Assembly: GCA_029237695.1 (NCBI GenBank)
Contig: CM055279.1
Span: 24,741,919-24,805,918 of the forward strand
Length of the DNA stretch: 64,000 bases
Origin: Conchocele bisecta
Taxonomy: Eukaryota > Mollusca > Bivalvia > Lucinida > Thyasiridae
Direction: 5' to 3'
Below the pieces are notes generated by a model, which was not told the DNA's origin, made no database searches, and worked only from the letters and a program-made list of their open reading frames with translations. Positions within the stretch are counted from its first letter, which is position 1. The number at the start of each line of letters is the position of its first letter. Of the stretch, positions 9,464-18,966 are shown piece after piece. A program made the position numbers and the translations under genes.

Positions 9464-10233
9464 CTTCAGTAACCAAGAACACACTGTTCAAACGTTTGGC
9501 GGCTCAAGGCCTTTTGATGTTGCAAAATACTTCAGTTACCAAGAACACACTCTTCAAACGTTTCGCGGCTCAATGCATTTTGATGTTGCAAAATACTTCA
9601 GTTACCAAGAACACAGTCTTCAAATGTTTCGCGGCTCAAGGCCTTTTGATGTTGCAAAATACTTCAGTTACCAAGAACACACTCTTCCAATGTTTAGCGG
9701 CTCAAGGCCTTTTGCTGTTGCAAAATACTTCAGTTACTAAAAACCCACTCTTCAAACGTTTCGCGGCTCAAGGCCTTTTGATGTTGCAAAATACTTCAGT
9801 TACCAAGAACACACTCTTCAAACGTTTCGCGGCTCAAGGCTTTTTGATGTTGCAAAATACTTCAGTTACCAAGAACCCACTCTTCTAATGTTTAGCGGCT
9901 CAAGGCCTTTTGATGTTGCAAACTACTTCAGTTACCAAGAACCCACTCTTCCAATGTTTAGCGGCTCAAGGCCTTTTGATGTTGCAAAATACTTCAGTTA
10001 CCAAGAACCCACTCTTCAAACGTTTCGCGGCTCAATGCCTTTTGATGTTGCAAAATACTTCAGTTACCAAGAACCCACTCTTCAAACGTTTCGCGGCTCA
10101 AGGCCTTTTGATGTTGCAAAATACTTCAGTTACCAAGAACACACTCTTCAAACGTTTCGCGGCTCAAGGCCTTTTGATGTTGCAAAATACTTCAGTTACC
10201 AAGAACCCACTCTTCAAACGTTTCAGCACAATG
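9464..10233 (+). repeat. 66-bp tandem repeat, about 11.7 units
   Basis: Unit landmarks in order: CTTCAGTTACCAAGAACACA, CTCTTCAAACGTTTCGCGGC, TCAAGGCCTTTTGATGTTGC. Starts lie exactly 66 bp apart (9464, 9530, 9596 and so on to 10190). Two variant types intermix: CAAACGTTTCGCGG and CCAATGTTTAGCGG, and AACACA versus AACCCA. Since 66 is 22 codons, several frames stay open along the array; they differ in sequence between frames and have no independent support as protein. Confidence 0.9.
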
Positions 10234-10238
10234 CCTGG

Positions 10239-10268
10239 TGCCGAAACGTTGGAAGAGTGGGTTCTTGA
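10239..10268 (-). repeat. Inverted partial unit closing the 66-bp array
   Basis: CCGAAACGTTGGAAGAGTGG followed by GTTCTTG is the complement of the CAAGAACCCACTCTTCCAAC part of the array unit. It lies about 10 bp past the last direct unit, giving a foldback at the array edge. Confidence 0.7.
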
Positions 10269-10304
10269 ATGTTTATTTTGCCAGAAAATGTCTCAGATGA
10301 TGTT

Positions 10305-10353
10305 TCTGATATAAAGAACAGTTTGTGCCTACTGAGTGAGCATGTACCTTTAA
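10305..10353 (-). mobile_element. K-family terminus next to TTAA
   Basis: TGTGCCTACTGAGTGAGCAT then GTACCT|TTAA is the K terminal repeat in right-end orientation. K ends at 60048, 61585 and 63962 also abut TTAA. No matching left end is seen upstream. Confidence 0.5.
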
Positions 10354-10449
10354 TGCGAAAAACATCTGTTTATATAAACATTGAATGCTATGTTCACGTT
10401 ATTTCAAAATAAAATTTTGATTTTAAAATCCTGAATTATGAATCCTTAC

Positions 10450-10533
10450 CTGTCTGGGAGCTTCAATGTCGTCCGTCGCGAGTGCCAAGTGCACAATGCA
10501 CAACGCCAGAAGTAGTCCGCCATGTCTTCTCAT
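10450..10533 (-). CDS. First coding exon of a secreted or membrane protein gene
   Basis: Reading leftward, ATG at 10533-10531 (context AAAGATGA) opens 28 codons that end exactly at CAG|GTAAGG, a consensus splice donor. The peptide starts MRRHGGLLLALCIVHLALA: a short basic n-region, a 13-residue hydrophobic core and an ALA cleavage site, so a textbook signal peptide. The mature part begins TDDIEAPRQ. The exon is phase 0. The ATG is immediately preceded in the transcript by a minisatellite. The product cannot be named from the leader, and downstream exons should lie to the left, beyond an intron that would contain the 66-bp array. GC content and codon use stand out from the AT-rich surroundings. 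Confidence 0.6.
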
Positions 10534-10540
10534 CTTTGCT

Positions 10541-10717
10541 TTAGTAACCTCCGTTGTTTAGTGACCTCTGTTGTTTAATGATCTGTTGTTCAGTAACCTA
10601 CGTTGTTTAGTGACCTCTGTTATTGTCGCAACCTATGTTGCTGTTGTAACCTCTTTTCTAGTTGTAACCTCTGTTGTTTAGTCACCTCTGTTAGTGTCGT
10701 AACGCCTGTTGTATGTG
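10541..10717. repeat. 17-18-bp minisatellite in the putative 5' UTR or promoter
   Basis: About ten imperfect units of the type TAGTGACCTCTGTTGTT, read on the plus strand. It lies just upstream of the start codon of the signal-peptide exon on the minus strand, so it would fall in its leader or core promoter. Confidence 0.65.
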
Positions 10718-11390
10718 CCGCACTGTTGCCTCCAAATGATGTGTTCTTCGTATATGTCAAAGTGTGTTGAATTAAATGTGTATTATATCATCAAATTATG
10801 TAAGTATTATGCTGCAATTGTAAATGTATAACTAGGTATATTAAATGTGAACACCTAGCTGGTAATGCGTGATAGTAAATTGTTCAAATGAAATTCCAAA
10901 CAAAGTGTCATTTGAAATTGTTCCCAAACCGTTACCGCATTAACTAAAATCAGTGTCACATTAGTTTAAAGAAGTCAAACAAATATCAATTAACGCATGT
11001 TATTTATACCATCCAACCGTCTCTGTTATTTACATGCGAATTCAATTCTTTATCAACCGCTAGTATATTTTCACTGTTTCTATATTTTTGCAAAGTTTCA
11101 GGCGCGCTGTCAACGGTTCTCCGACGAATGCGTTCGTTAGAATGAATGTCCTACAGTGATTCCACCCAGTGCGCGCGTGCCGCTATACCGATATTGGTCC
11201 ATTATATATACACGCCCAGTGGGAGAACACGTGTTTTCGCAGCGCGGGAATTTACCGATATTTATTGCGAACATTTATTATATAACTTCCGCTTAACCCC
11301 CGCAGAGGAAGCACGTTTAATACATTGCGTTTATATGTTTAAATAGTCATTTGTTTATTCAATGTTCGACCGAATTGTTTATTAAACATT
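10718..11390. promoter_or_regulatory. Unique DNA upstream of the signal-peptide exon
   Basis: About 670 bp free of recognised repeats. It is the natural place for the promoter of the minus-strand gene at 10533. I see no unequivocal TATA at a usual distance; TTATATATA occurs near 11202. A 66-codon plus-strand frame at 11146 has no recognisable features. Confidence 0.3.
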
Positions 11391-11468
11391 TCGATGGTCT
11401 AGTAACATAAGGTCGTAACTGCTATGCTAAAGCATAGAAGCTACGACCTTATGTTACTAGACCATCGA
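11391..11468. repeat. 78-bp hairpin
   Basis: TCGATGGTCTAGTAACATAA followed by GGTCGTA pairs almost perfectly with TACGACCTTATGTTACTAGA then CCATCGA; the turn is TATGCTAAAGCATA. No second copy seen. Confidence 0.7.
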
Positions 11469-11577
11469 TTTGTGAAAACTTCCGTATAACCTTGAAATCT
11501 TTAGTCATTATTGCCTTAAATTTCCGAAAAAATGATCTTCATTAACAGACCATGTAGTCGACAATTGAATACGATCT

Positions 11578-11880
11578 GTAGCCTATTTCACCAACATTGC
11601 AAAGTATACTTATCTAGCAAAGTATAATTTGAGGAAGAAATTTTCAATTTAATGATAAATTTATTAATTTGTATTATACTGAATTTATTACACTGAATTT
11701 AATACATTTTGGCTGTGATAATGTAATAAATTCAGTATAATAATTCTACTTTTAATCATCAAATATATTCAGTGGTTAGTTATATATGAAATCATGCATT
11801 TCAGGGAAAATAAACGGTTACTCCCTCAAAGTATACTTTGCTAGATAAGTATACTTTGCAATTTTGATGAAATCGGCGAC
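11578..11880. mobile_element. B-family MITE
   Basis: GTAGCCTATTTCACCAACAT to GATGAAATCGGCGAC, with paired AAAGTATACTT blocks inside each end and TTATTACA / TGTAATAA arms at the centre. Copies at 14086, 22148, 29995, 62205 and 63702 share the plan. Ends are flanked by TA, consistent with a Tc1/mariner-type target (inference). Confidence 0.65.
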
Positions 11881-12127
11881 TGGTGTCCTTTGTATTGAAT
11901 TTCCGACCACGTGATCTTTGTAAAAACAACAGTTATCATAGCCCCTGAATAACCTGAGACGGGAAGCCCAATTTATACATTATATTTAAATAATCTATTC
12001 TTTGTTTATGAAAACACACGAGGTCGAAAATTGAATACAGGAGTGAAAATAAATATTGCTAGTCCCAAAGCCTCACCAGATATATAATTTATCTTAATTT
12101 TCTCAAACGTGTTATTCCACATGGGCT

Positions 12128-12334
12128 CAGTGGTGTTCGTAAGGGCAACATTATGACAGTCTGTAAATTTCCCATTAACACGGATTTCTTGTAAAAGATT
12201 ATTGGATTTACATTTATTGATCATATGCAGCCTATGCTCCATAAATTTAAATCCATCAAATAAAATTTTCAAACGATCCTATATGTGCACTTACGAACAT
12301 TTTAGTCGTAAGAAGCTTAGTGAAACGGGCCCCT
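12128..12334. mobile_element. A-family MITE, left tip missing
   Basis: The central hairpin (TTACATTTATTGATCATATG with CAGCCTATGCTC) and right end ACGAACATTTTAGTCGTAAG then GTGAAACGGGCCCCTG are present. The left arm starts inside the subterminal GTTCGTAAG motif; the outer GGGGCCCGTTTCAC is gone. Confidence 0.6.
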
Positions 12335-12414
12335 GGTTTTTTTTCCACTCTCGATGTCATGAAAGCTAAACTGCTCCATGGGATTAGCTTTTATCTCAGG
12401 AAGTGACTACAGTG

Positions 12415-12637
12415 TACAGTCTAACCTCTCTAAACCGGACACGCAGAAAGTATAGGTGTGCTTCATCGGCATGTTACATTGCCATGTACATCCGATAATA
12501 ACGTCTGTTTGTCACCTCTAAGCTCCTGTGCCTGTCTTGAATAGAAATCTGCCTGTACTACAGTAGAACATCTGTAAACCGGACACGCTGGGAACCTCCC
12601 AGCGTGTCCGGTTTAGAGTGGTTCCAGTACCACTGTA
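12415..12637. mobile_element. D-family pogo-like MITE, diverged
   Basis: TACAGTCTAACCTCTCTAAA at the left and a right-hand palindrome on CCGGACACGCTGGGAACCTC then CACTGTA. Same plan as 4751-4967. A stray D end, CGAACCTCTCTAAGCCG, also lies at 12861. Confidence 0.55.
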
Positions 12638-12951
12638 CATGGCACCCGCACGGCAATGACTGACAAAAATGGCGGTAAAACCGACCACTAAGATTAGGAG
12701 CGCACAGTTGTGGCGACGTGGCGATGCTAGAAATACCATAACAACGGTGGGGTATAGGTGGGTTGGCGTGGCGTTAGGAGACGGGCATACATGGCTATCA
12801 GAAAACGCTTCGTGCAAGGTATTGCCGTTTAACGTTGTTGTGACACCATATGAGGTGCATCGAACCTCTCTAAGCCGAACAACGTAGTAGCTCTGCAATC
12901 ATACTTTTATTGGCACGCAATCGATCGTATAGTGGAATTAGCCTGGGCCCG
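12638..12951. other. No gene claimed
   Basis: A 72-codon frame from 12669 (MAVKPTTKIRSAQ) and an overlapping minus-strand frame are both open, with higher GC than the surroundings. The plus frame ends in the D-end fragment at 12861 and neither shows a domain. Confidence 0.3.
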
Positions 12952-13172
12952 GTTGCTCAAAACATCCGTTAGTGGTTAGTGGAGATTTTAACCATTCAGT
13001 TAAGGATTTAACAGTCCGTTAAGCTACATAACTGATCAAAACATCCGTTAGCTTAACGGACTGTTAAATCCTTAACTGAATGGTTAAATTCTCTGTTTTA
13101 ACAGAGATTTTAACCATTCAGTTAAGGATTTAACAGTCCTGACTAACTGATGTTTTGAGCAACCGGGCCCTG
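12952..13172. mobile_element. V-family hAT-like MITE, copy 1
   Basis: CCTGGGCCCGGTTGCTCAAA at the left and TTTGAGCAACCGGGCCCTG at the right are inverted ends. Inside, the segment TTAACCATTCAGTTAAGGAT and its complement alternate several times, so it folds into nested hairpins. CAGGGCCCGGTTGCTCA-type ends are typical of hAT-derived MITEs. Confidence 0.65.
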
Positions 13173-14017
13173 AATATCAGAGTCCCGGGTTAAGACCCGT
13201 GCCATACTTAATAAGTAGCGTCCCAATGCGACCCAGCGGGGCCCAACCTTACAACCAGCCCAACCTGTATACCGCTAAGCGAGTATTTTTTTGTACACTG
13301 ATTAGACATTCCAAACGGACGGCCTTAGACAGTCTACGGTTGACATGTAATGTTTATTGCACCAGAATTACCAGGTTGAACTGGCCCCCGTTGATGTGTG
13401 TTTGTCTAAATATGAGTATGCACCCTGTGATACTTGATTTAAAATCTGCGGAACATGCCATATCGTTATATTCTATGCATTCTCGTATCCAGTATTGAAC
13501 AGTTTCATGTATTATTTTGTATTTTTTGTTTTACTTCCTCTATTTGTTGTTTTATCTCTATTAACAATAAAGATAACAAACAAATAGAGGAATTAAAACA
13601 AAACATACCAAAATATTACATGAAATATTACATTTATAACTATTTTTTTTGTATTTTTTTCTTTTCTTTTTCAAGCATATACATATACAAACAGGTAATT
13701 ACATGTGTAATATATATTTACTCAGTAATTTAGAAATACGGAATGGAATTATTCGTAGGCATGTTACTAGTAATATGTCTTGTTTGTACATGTTTTGTGT
13801 GAAAATAAAACAACTATAAACAGAAAAACGGCTGCATATCGTGAATAGACGTCGATCATGTTATAATAATATGTCCATTGACAACAATGGAGTTATTATC
13901 TAACATATCACAGTCATCAACATCAGTTATACGCCACAATTATCCCGGGTGCCGTGCGTTAACTGATCATCGCATTAGCTGCCGCTTTACCAATTTACAC
14001 ATTTGTCATCTGGAGTT
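13173..14017. other. No gene recognised; one hairpin
   Basis: Contains a hairpin at 13520-13609 (TTACTTCCTCTATTTGTTG against CAAACAAATAGAGGAATTAA). Two short frames at 13199 and 13455 show no domain. The rest is plain AT-rich DNA. Confidence 0.5.
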
Positions 14018-14084
14018 ATGGTACCAATTACATTCATGAAACAAACAAAATAACTCGCTGGCACGATATTGTATGGAAGCGTCC
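14018..14084 (+). repeat. Direct repeat flanking B and AATT-2, copy 1
   Basis: GGTACCAATTACATTCATGA, then AACAAACAAAATA and CACGATATTG, is repeated at 14816-14884. The interval between the two copies is filled by a B MITE and the AATT-2 element. Confidence 0.7.
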
Positions 14085-14085
14085 T

Positions 14086-14358
14086 GTAGCCTATTTCACC
14101 AACATTGCAAAGTATACTTTTCAATTTAAGTATAAATTTATTAATTTTTATTATACTGAATTTATTAAATTATCACAGCCATTTTGGCTGTGATAATGTA
14201 ATAAATTCAGTTTAATAATTCGTCATACTGTTAATCATCAAATATATGCAGTTGTTAGTTCTATATGAAATAATGCATTTCGGGAAAAATAAATGATTAC
14301 TCCCTCAAAGTATACTTTGCTAGAAAAGTATACTTTGCAATGTTGGTGAATCGGCTAC
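14086..14358. mobile_element. B-family MITE
   Basis: GTAGCCTATTTCACCAACAT to GGTGAATCGGCTAC, with the complete central palindrome CACAGCCATTTTGGCTGTG. The left arm is shortened: one AAAGTATACTT block is lost. Confidence 0.7.
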
Positions 14359-14360
14359 AG

Positions 14361-14809
14361 GTGCCAGTGCTAAAACTTATTTATCTCCTAATTATGATAT
14401 ACTAAGTCCTAATTAGGAGATATCTCCTAATTAGGACATAGTATATCCTAACTAGGAGATAGTAAGTACTAATTAGGAGATAGTAACTCCTAATTAGGAC
14501 TTACTATCTCCTAATTAGAACTCAATATATCATAATTAGGACTTAATATCTCCTAATTAGGACTTACTATCTCTTAATTAGGAATTAGTATCTCCTAATT
14601 AGCTGGTAAAACATTTTTAGCATTGGCACAGATAGAAAGTCCTAATTAGGAGATAAATAAGTCATACTTATGAGATACTAAGTCCAAATTAGGAGATAGT
14701 AAGTCCTAATTAGGAGATAATATATCCTAGTTAGGAGTTACTATCTCCTAATTAGGACTTAGTATCTCCTAATTAGGAGATACAAATATTTTAGCATTGG
14801 CACCAGGAA
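14361..14809. mobile_element. AATT-2 element: array of TCCTAATTAGGA palindromes between inverted ends
   Basis: Left end GGTGCCAGTGCTAAAA and right end TTTTAGCATTGGCACC are inverted repeats; another internal TTTTTAGCATTGGCAC lies near 14616. The body holds about 18 perfect or near-perfect TCCTAATTAGGA palindromes, roughly 21 bp apart, joined by variable GATAGTAAG or CTTACTATC linkers that switch direction. The architecture matches AATT-1 with unrelated sequence. Confidence 0.65.
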
Positions 14810-14815
14810 GCTTCC

Positions 14816-14884
14816 ATATGGTACCAATTACATTCATGAAACAAACAAAATACGTGGCTGTCACGATATTGGCATGTCCCGTAG
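14816..14884 (+). repeat. Direct repeat flanking B and AATT-2, copy 2
   Basis: Second copy of the 14018-14084 segment, with GTACCAATTACATTCATGAA intact. It is followed at once by an M element. Confidence 0.7.
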
Positions 14885-14888
14885 CTGC

Positions 14889-15104
14889 GTATTTGTGGCT
14901 GTGACTGGAGAAATGAGACTTATGGGATGTGTGACCATGTTAGCTCCTGATCAAATAGAACACGTATGTTGTCTGATAATGATATATCTTGCTTGTTAAA
15001 AATGTAGACCCTGATGAGAGTGTGCATATGCACATGTTGATTTGGATCTATTATAGTCGCAAAACACATAAGCCCCATTTCTCCTCAAATCACAGCCACA
15101 AATA
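14889..15104. mobile_element. M-family element, copy 2
   Basis: TATTTGTGGCTGTGACTGG at the left and CACAGCCACAAATA at the right are the cleanest M termini in the window. The core AGACCCTGATGAGAGTGTGC is diverged. Confidence 0.65.
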
Positions 15105-15152
15105 AACAGAATAAATCTTTGTCATGATATTGGCATGTCTCGCGCAGTAAAA

Positions 15153-15399
15153 CAGGGGGCTGTTTCACTAAACTTCGTACGACTAAAATATTCGTAAATG
15201 CAAATTACGGATCGTCTGAAAAATTCGATTGATTTATTTACATTTATTGAGCATAGACTGCATATGCAGCCTATTCTCAATAAATGTAAATTAAATAATC
15301 GTTTACAAGAAAACACTGTTAATATGAAACTTACAGACTGTCATAAGTTTGCACTTACGAACATTTTAATCGTACGAAGTTTAGTGAAACGGGCCCCAG
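15153..15399. mobile_element. A-family hAT-like MITE
   Basis: CAGGGGGCTGTTTCACTAAA on the left, TTTAGTGAAACGGGCCCC on the right, inner hairpin TTTATTGAGCATAGACTGCA then TATGCAGCCTATTCTCAATA. A 247-bp copy with all family parts. Confidence 0.75.
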
Positions 15400-15757
15400 G
15401 TACATATTGCCATGTCCATCATGGGAATGATTGCGGGATACCCATGGGTAATTAGACTAATCTGAAACTCGACCATTCCCGGAGCCCGAAATGAATTCAT
15501 GTCTATTAGTATGTGGGAGAAGCTTTATCAAAATCGATATATACTACGGTAATAGACATTTGTTTTGGATATTTAATAGACCGTCCCGAAGAATGAACAA
15601 GCTGTCAGATTCCCCTTCTCGGGATATTTATCTGCAGTCTAAATCCGCATGTATTCGAAAACTGGCGTTAAAATTAAGATTAATCTGGTTTTACGTCCTG
15701 GAACAGCGACGTTGCCGGTCAATAGCGTGCAGTTATTGACAACCTCGTGAAAATGAA
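15400..15757. other. No gene recognised
   Basis: Unique DNA. An 82-codon frame at 15491 has no recognisable domain. Ends upstream of the CRE-CCAAT-TATA cluster. Confidence 0.4.
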
Positions 15758-15880
15758 TGACGTCAAACGAAATTTAACCAATCAACAACATCGCGCGACA
15801 TCACGGGTGTCTAATGTATTGTATTTTGATGTAAACGCAATACGTGGAATGGGCGTTTGTATTACGAATTTATAAAAGGT
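15758..15880 (+). promoter_or_regulatory. Candidate core promoter: CRE, CCAAT and TATA boxes
   Basis: TGACGTCA (15758-15765) is a perfect cAMP-response element; AACCAATCAA holds a CCAAT box at 15778; TATAAAAGG begins at 15871. Order and spacing suit a plus-strand start near 15900. An ATG at 15906 opens a frame (MCTCTAFVERILACKCSNQ) that runs into the A element at 16021, so no sound coding exon follows. The three motifs could co-occur by chance. Confidence 0.35.
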
Positions 15881-16020
15881 GTCAATATTTAATTATAGCT
15901 TTGCGATGTGTACATGTACAGCCTTCGTGGAACGCATACTTGCATGTAAATGTAGCAACCAGATCAAGGAGATCAATATAATTGCCGTGGAGTTACGAAC
16001 GTCAACGTGGCTTCTCTTCT

Positions 16021-16244
16021 GGGGCCCGTTTCACTACACTTCGTACGACTAAAATGTTCGCCTGGACATTTTAATTGATGGATTTACATTTATTGAGCAT
16101 CGGCTGCATATGCAGCCTATGCTCAATAAATGTAAATTCATTAATGTTTACAAGTTAACGTGGTTAATGTGAAACTTACCGACTATTATAATGTTGTACT
16201 TACGAACATTTTAGTCCTGCGAAGTTTAGTGAAAAGGGCCCCTG
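16021..16244. mobile_element. A-family hAT-like MITE
   Basis: GGGGCCCGTTTCACTACACT to GTTTAGTGAAAAGGGCCCCTG with the full hairpin centre (GAGCATCGGCTGCATATGCA). It lies about 140 bp downstream of the candidate TATA box. Confidence 0.75.
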
Positions 16245-16537
16245 AATACTAGTAGTTATTTCGGCTACATTTTCACGACACGTATGTGCCAATTTCGTCG
16301 ATGTACATTCGCTATCGGCGTTTTTGAATACGGAATAACCGTGGTCCATGTACATGTGTGTCGGAAATGCCTGATGCGTGATCATCAACTGGTTTTCGAT
16401 TAACCCGAATTATCTGTCTGTAACGCAGGTCGACTTGGAGCCAGAACACAAAAATGTTATTTTTCTGTCAATTCACCATGCGCCCGCAATCAAACACATC
16501 ATACAAATATTACAATTTCCTTCATACTACATTTATT

Positions 16538-16934
16538 CAGGCCCGTACGCAGGAATTAATTTAGGGGGGGGGGGTGCGTTATCGACGGCGCGAAGGGCTA
16601 AACATTGTTTTTTTGCACATTCACGGACAGACCTTGGCAGATTAACCATTTCACCCCTAGATAACTGGAATGAATTTTGATATGTTAATTTTGCAACCCA
16701 TTCCAATAATGACAAAATGATTTTCAGACCAGTCCATTTGTGAACATGAGGTGTTTTTGTTCTCAAAATTATGAAAATTACTTGCAAAAAGTGCACATCC
16801 TGATGAGACGGCTTGTCACGAGCCGGCTCATCTGGATCTACACTTTTTGCCAATACCACTATACAGGCCTGTGGTGTTGAACGGGTTAAGGGGGTGCGTA
16901 CGCACCCGTCGCACCCCCTCTGCGTACGGGCCTG
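16538..16934. mobile_element. N-family hAT-like element, copy 1, carrying P
   Basis: CAGGCCCGTACGCAGGAATT at the left and CTGCGTACGGGCCTG at the right are 15-bp inverted ends of a type well known from hAT elements. Flanks TTTATTC and TTTATATC resemble a worn target duplication. An 11-G run lies near 16562 and a GGTGCGTACGCACC palindrome near the right end. The middle is a P element (16642-16889). No transposase. Confidence 0.7.
16642..16889. mobile_element. P element inside N, copy 1
   Basis: TTAACCATTTCACCCC on the left and GTTGAACGGGTTAA on the right are its ends; it contains a hairpin GACGGCTTGTCACGAGCCGG. A solo P copy at 38869-39116 with the same ends shows it is a separate unit. Confidence 0.6.
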
Positions 16935-17089
16935 TTTATATCTTCAAAACAACACGTATCTGAACAAATACTTGTGATATTTGTGCGTTCTGGCATTAAA
17001 TCGCCCTGCGTTACAGACTGAGAATTCGGGTTTGTTTTCGATATGTGTGTATTCATTCAATGTCCAGCTGCTTATGTGATAAATAGAGA

Positions 17090-17152
17090 TTAGTAGGTTA
17101 GTGCCGTGAATGGGAAAACATATCTGGCAATGCCTAGGAAACGAGATTGGCG
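17090..17152. repeat. G-family hairpin, one arm only
   Basis: TAGTAGGTTAGTGCCGTGAA then TGGGAAAACATATCTGGCAA and GGAAACGAGAT match the left arm of the G hairpin at 40654; the other arm is absent. Confidence 0.55.
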
Positions 17153-17541
17153 AAATATGTGAAATATGTAAAATATATGAAATAACGATTGGGTTAGAAT
17201 GAAGGGCGAACTATATGTTTTATTATTTTACGCTGATATCAAATTGCTTAATATTGAGTACAAAGTCCAGTATTATATTTAGTGGGGCAAACGGCATATA
17301 ATTGCGATTCCGTAAATTAAGCCCTCCCACACTGAAACCCAATAATACTACATTTAGTGCAAAAAAGTAAATAAACAAATAGCCTTAATGTACCGTCTGC
17401 AAGGCTTAATATAACCCATTGTCTGCATAACGTTTTAATATGCACTTGGAATTTTGTTAAATGGTATATTCCCCGCTGGTACTCACTCTATAACGTCACA
17501 TGCGTAAGTTCGTCAAATGGGCGTCTGACGAACAAAAAGAA
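17153..17541. other. No gene recognised
   Basis: AT-rich DNA without a repeat I can place or a coding frame. Confidence 0.4.
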
Positions 17542-17744
17542 CAGAGGGCCGTTTCACTAAACTTCGTACGAATAAAATGTTCGTAAGTGCTAATGTAGGA
17601 TCGTCTGCAAATTTCAATTGATGGATTGGCATGTATTGAGCATAAATCCAATAAGTGTTTACAAGAAAACGTTATTAATGTGGAATTTACAGTCTATCAT
17701 TATTTTGCACTTATGATTTTTTTAGTTTAGTGAAACGGGCCCCC
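17542..17744. mobile_element. A-family MITE with deleted hairpin
   Basis: CAGAGGGCCGTTTCACTAAA to TAGTTTAGTGAAACGGGCCC. The palindromic centre is reduced to one ATTGAGCATAAATCCAATAA arm, leaving a 203-bp copy. Confidence 0.65.
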
Positions 17745-17999
17745 GATTATGACATTGGGACTAATATAGTGCCTGTGACTCCTGCATGTGTACACAGTCC
17801 AAACTGGGGATACAATGGATTGGGCTCGCCATGATAAAAATGGGAATTATTTCTCTTGTGGACATTGTAACCCCATTTCCTCAGACGGTTCGGCGCAACC
17901 TGGGCCTATACCGTTTGTCCTTGTGTCAGGGTAGAACTTATGGGTTGTTTCGCACTATAAGCTGTCATCCTTGAGCCCTTTGAGAAATCTGCATAAATT

Positions 18000-18960
18000 C
18001 ACGATGGCTGCCAAATATATATATCGTGCCATATAATTGCATTCACAGTAGGACAATAAGCAATTTAAGAGAGTATAATGAATGCATTTAACATGTTGAA
18101 AGAAATCGGCAACTTTAAAATTATATGGGAAAAATCTAAATGGCCGCCAAATTTGACCATTTTACAAAATTTCGCTGGTTCGTCATATCAAAAATATGAG
18201 TTTTCTAATTCTGTGTTTATGGAAAAAATGAATGTGTGTTTTTCTATCGTTGATGTGAAATTATTAATAATCTAAATAGCAGAAGTCCAAGATGGCCGCC
18301 AATTTTGAATATATAACAATATACCTGCAGCCATATCTTGAAATAAGAAACAATATACAAATGCCTAGGGTACACAATCTGATCATTTTTTTCAATAGCA
18401 TTAGTCCAAGTTGGCCGCCAAATAGCATGCAATTGTTTGATTAATCAATTCGTGTATTAAATAGCTTATGTAATTACACTCGGATGTCACATCTAAGAAT
18501 GTGTACCAAAATCCTGGTATGAAGTGACGATGAGCTTTTCCGCGTTGATATACTTTATTAGACATCTGGGCCAATAATAAAAGTATATGATGGCCGCGGG
18601 ATATGACCAAAGTACATTATAATAGTAATACACTTATATAATAGCATAATATTTAAAATAGTGCATTCAGTTATTAGATACGTTCGATATTGTTTTTGTT
18701 TGTTTCGTAAAACCTCCTTGTCTCTATTCCATAGCAGCATTAATGCTGGTGCTACTCAGATACCAATTACAAGATGGCTGCCAAATTATGTAATTCTAAC
18801 TTCTACAGTGGGTTGTTGGAAGGGAGATGTATAGACGAAATTTAACTTCAATGACGTCCCAGTTTGCACACTAGTAACGACCAGATGTTTCTTTCATATA
18901 GCATTGGCTCCAAAAGTTCAGATGCTCAATATAATTTAGTGTGTAACATCATACGGATTG
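18000..18960. repeat. Q-family degenerate series (GATGGCCGCCAAATTT)
   Basis: Six GATGGCTGCC or TGGCCGCC segments at about 18003, 18140, 18290, 18410, 18588 and 18771, 120-180 bp apart, each followed by AAATTT-like DNA. They look like an old, diverged tandem repeat. The short frames here are not coding. Related blocks are at 22690, 43720, 45715 and 52900. Confidence 0.45.
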
Positions 18961-18966
18961 CCTCCT

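Noticed and set aside
9496..10314. Overlapping 126-134-codon frames with 22-residue repeats (LQNTSVTKNTLFKRFAAQG type)
   Set aside because: The DNA unit is 66 bp, so any stop-free frame of one unit stays open across the array. More than one frame is open at once and there is no leader, domain or splice context.
12518..12898. 126-codon minus frame with hydrophobic stretches
   Set aside because: It includes two D-element ends and an overlapping open frame on the plus strand; no domain or signal peptide at its start.
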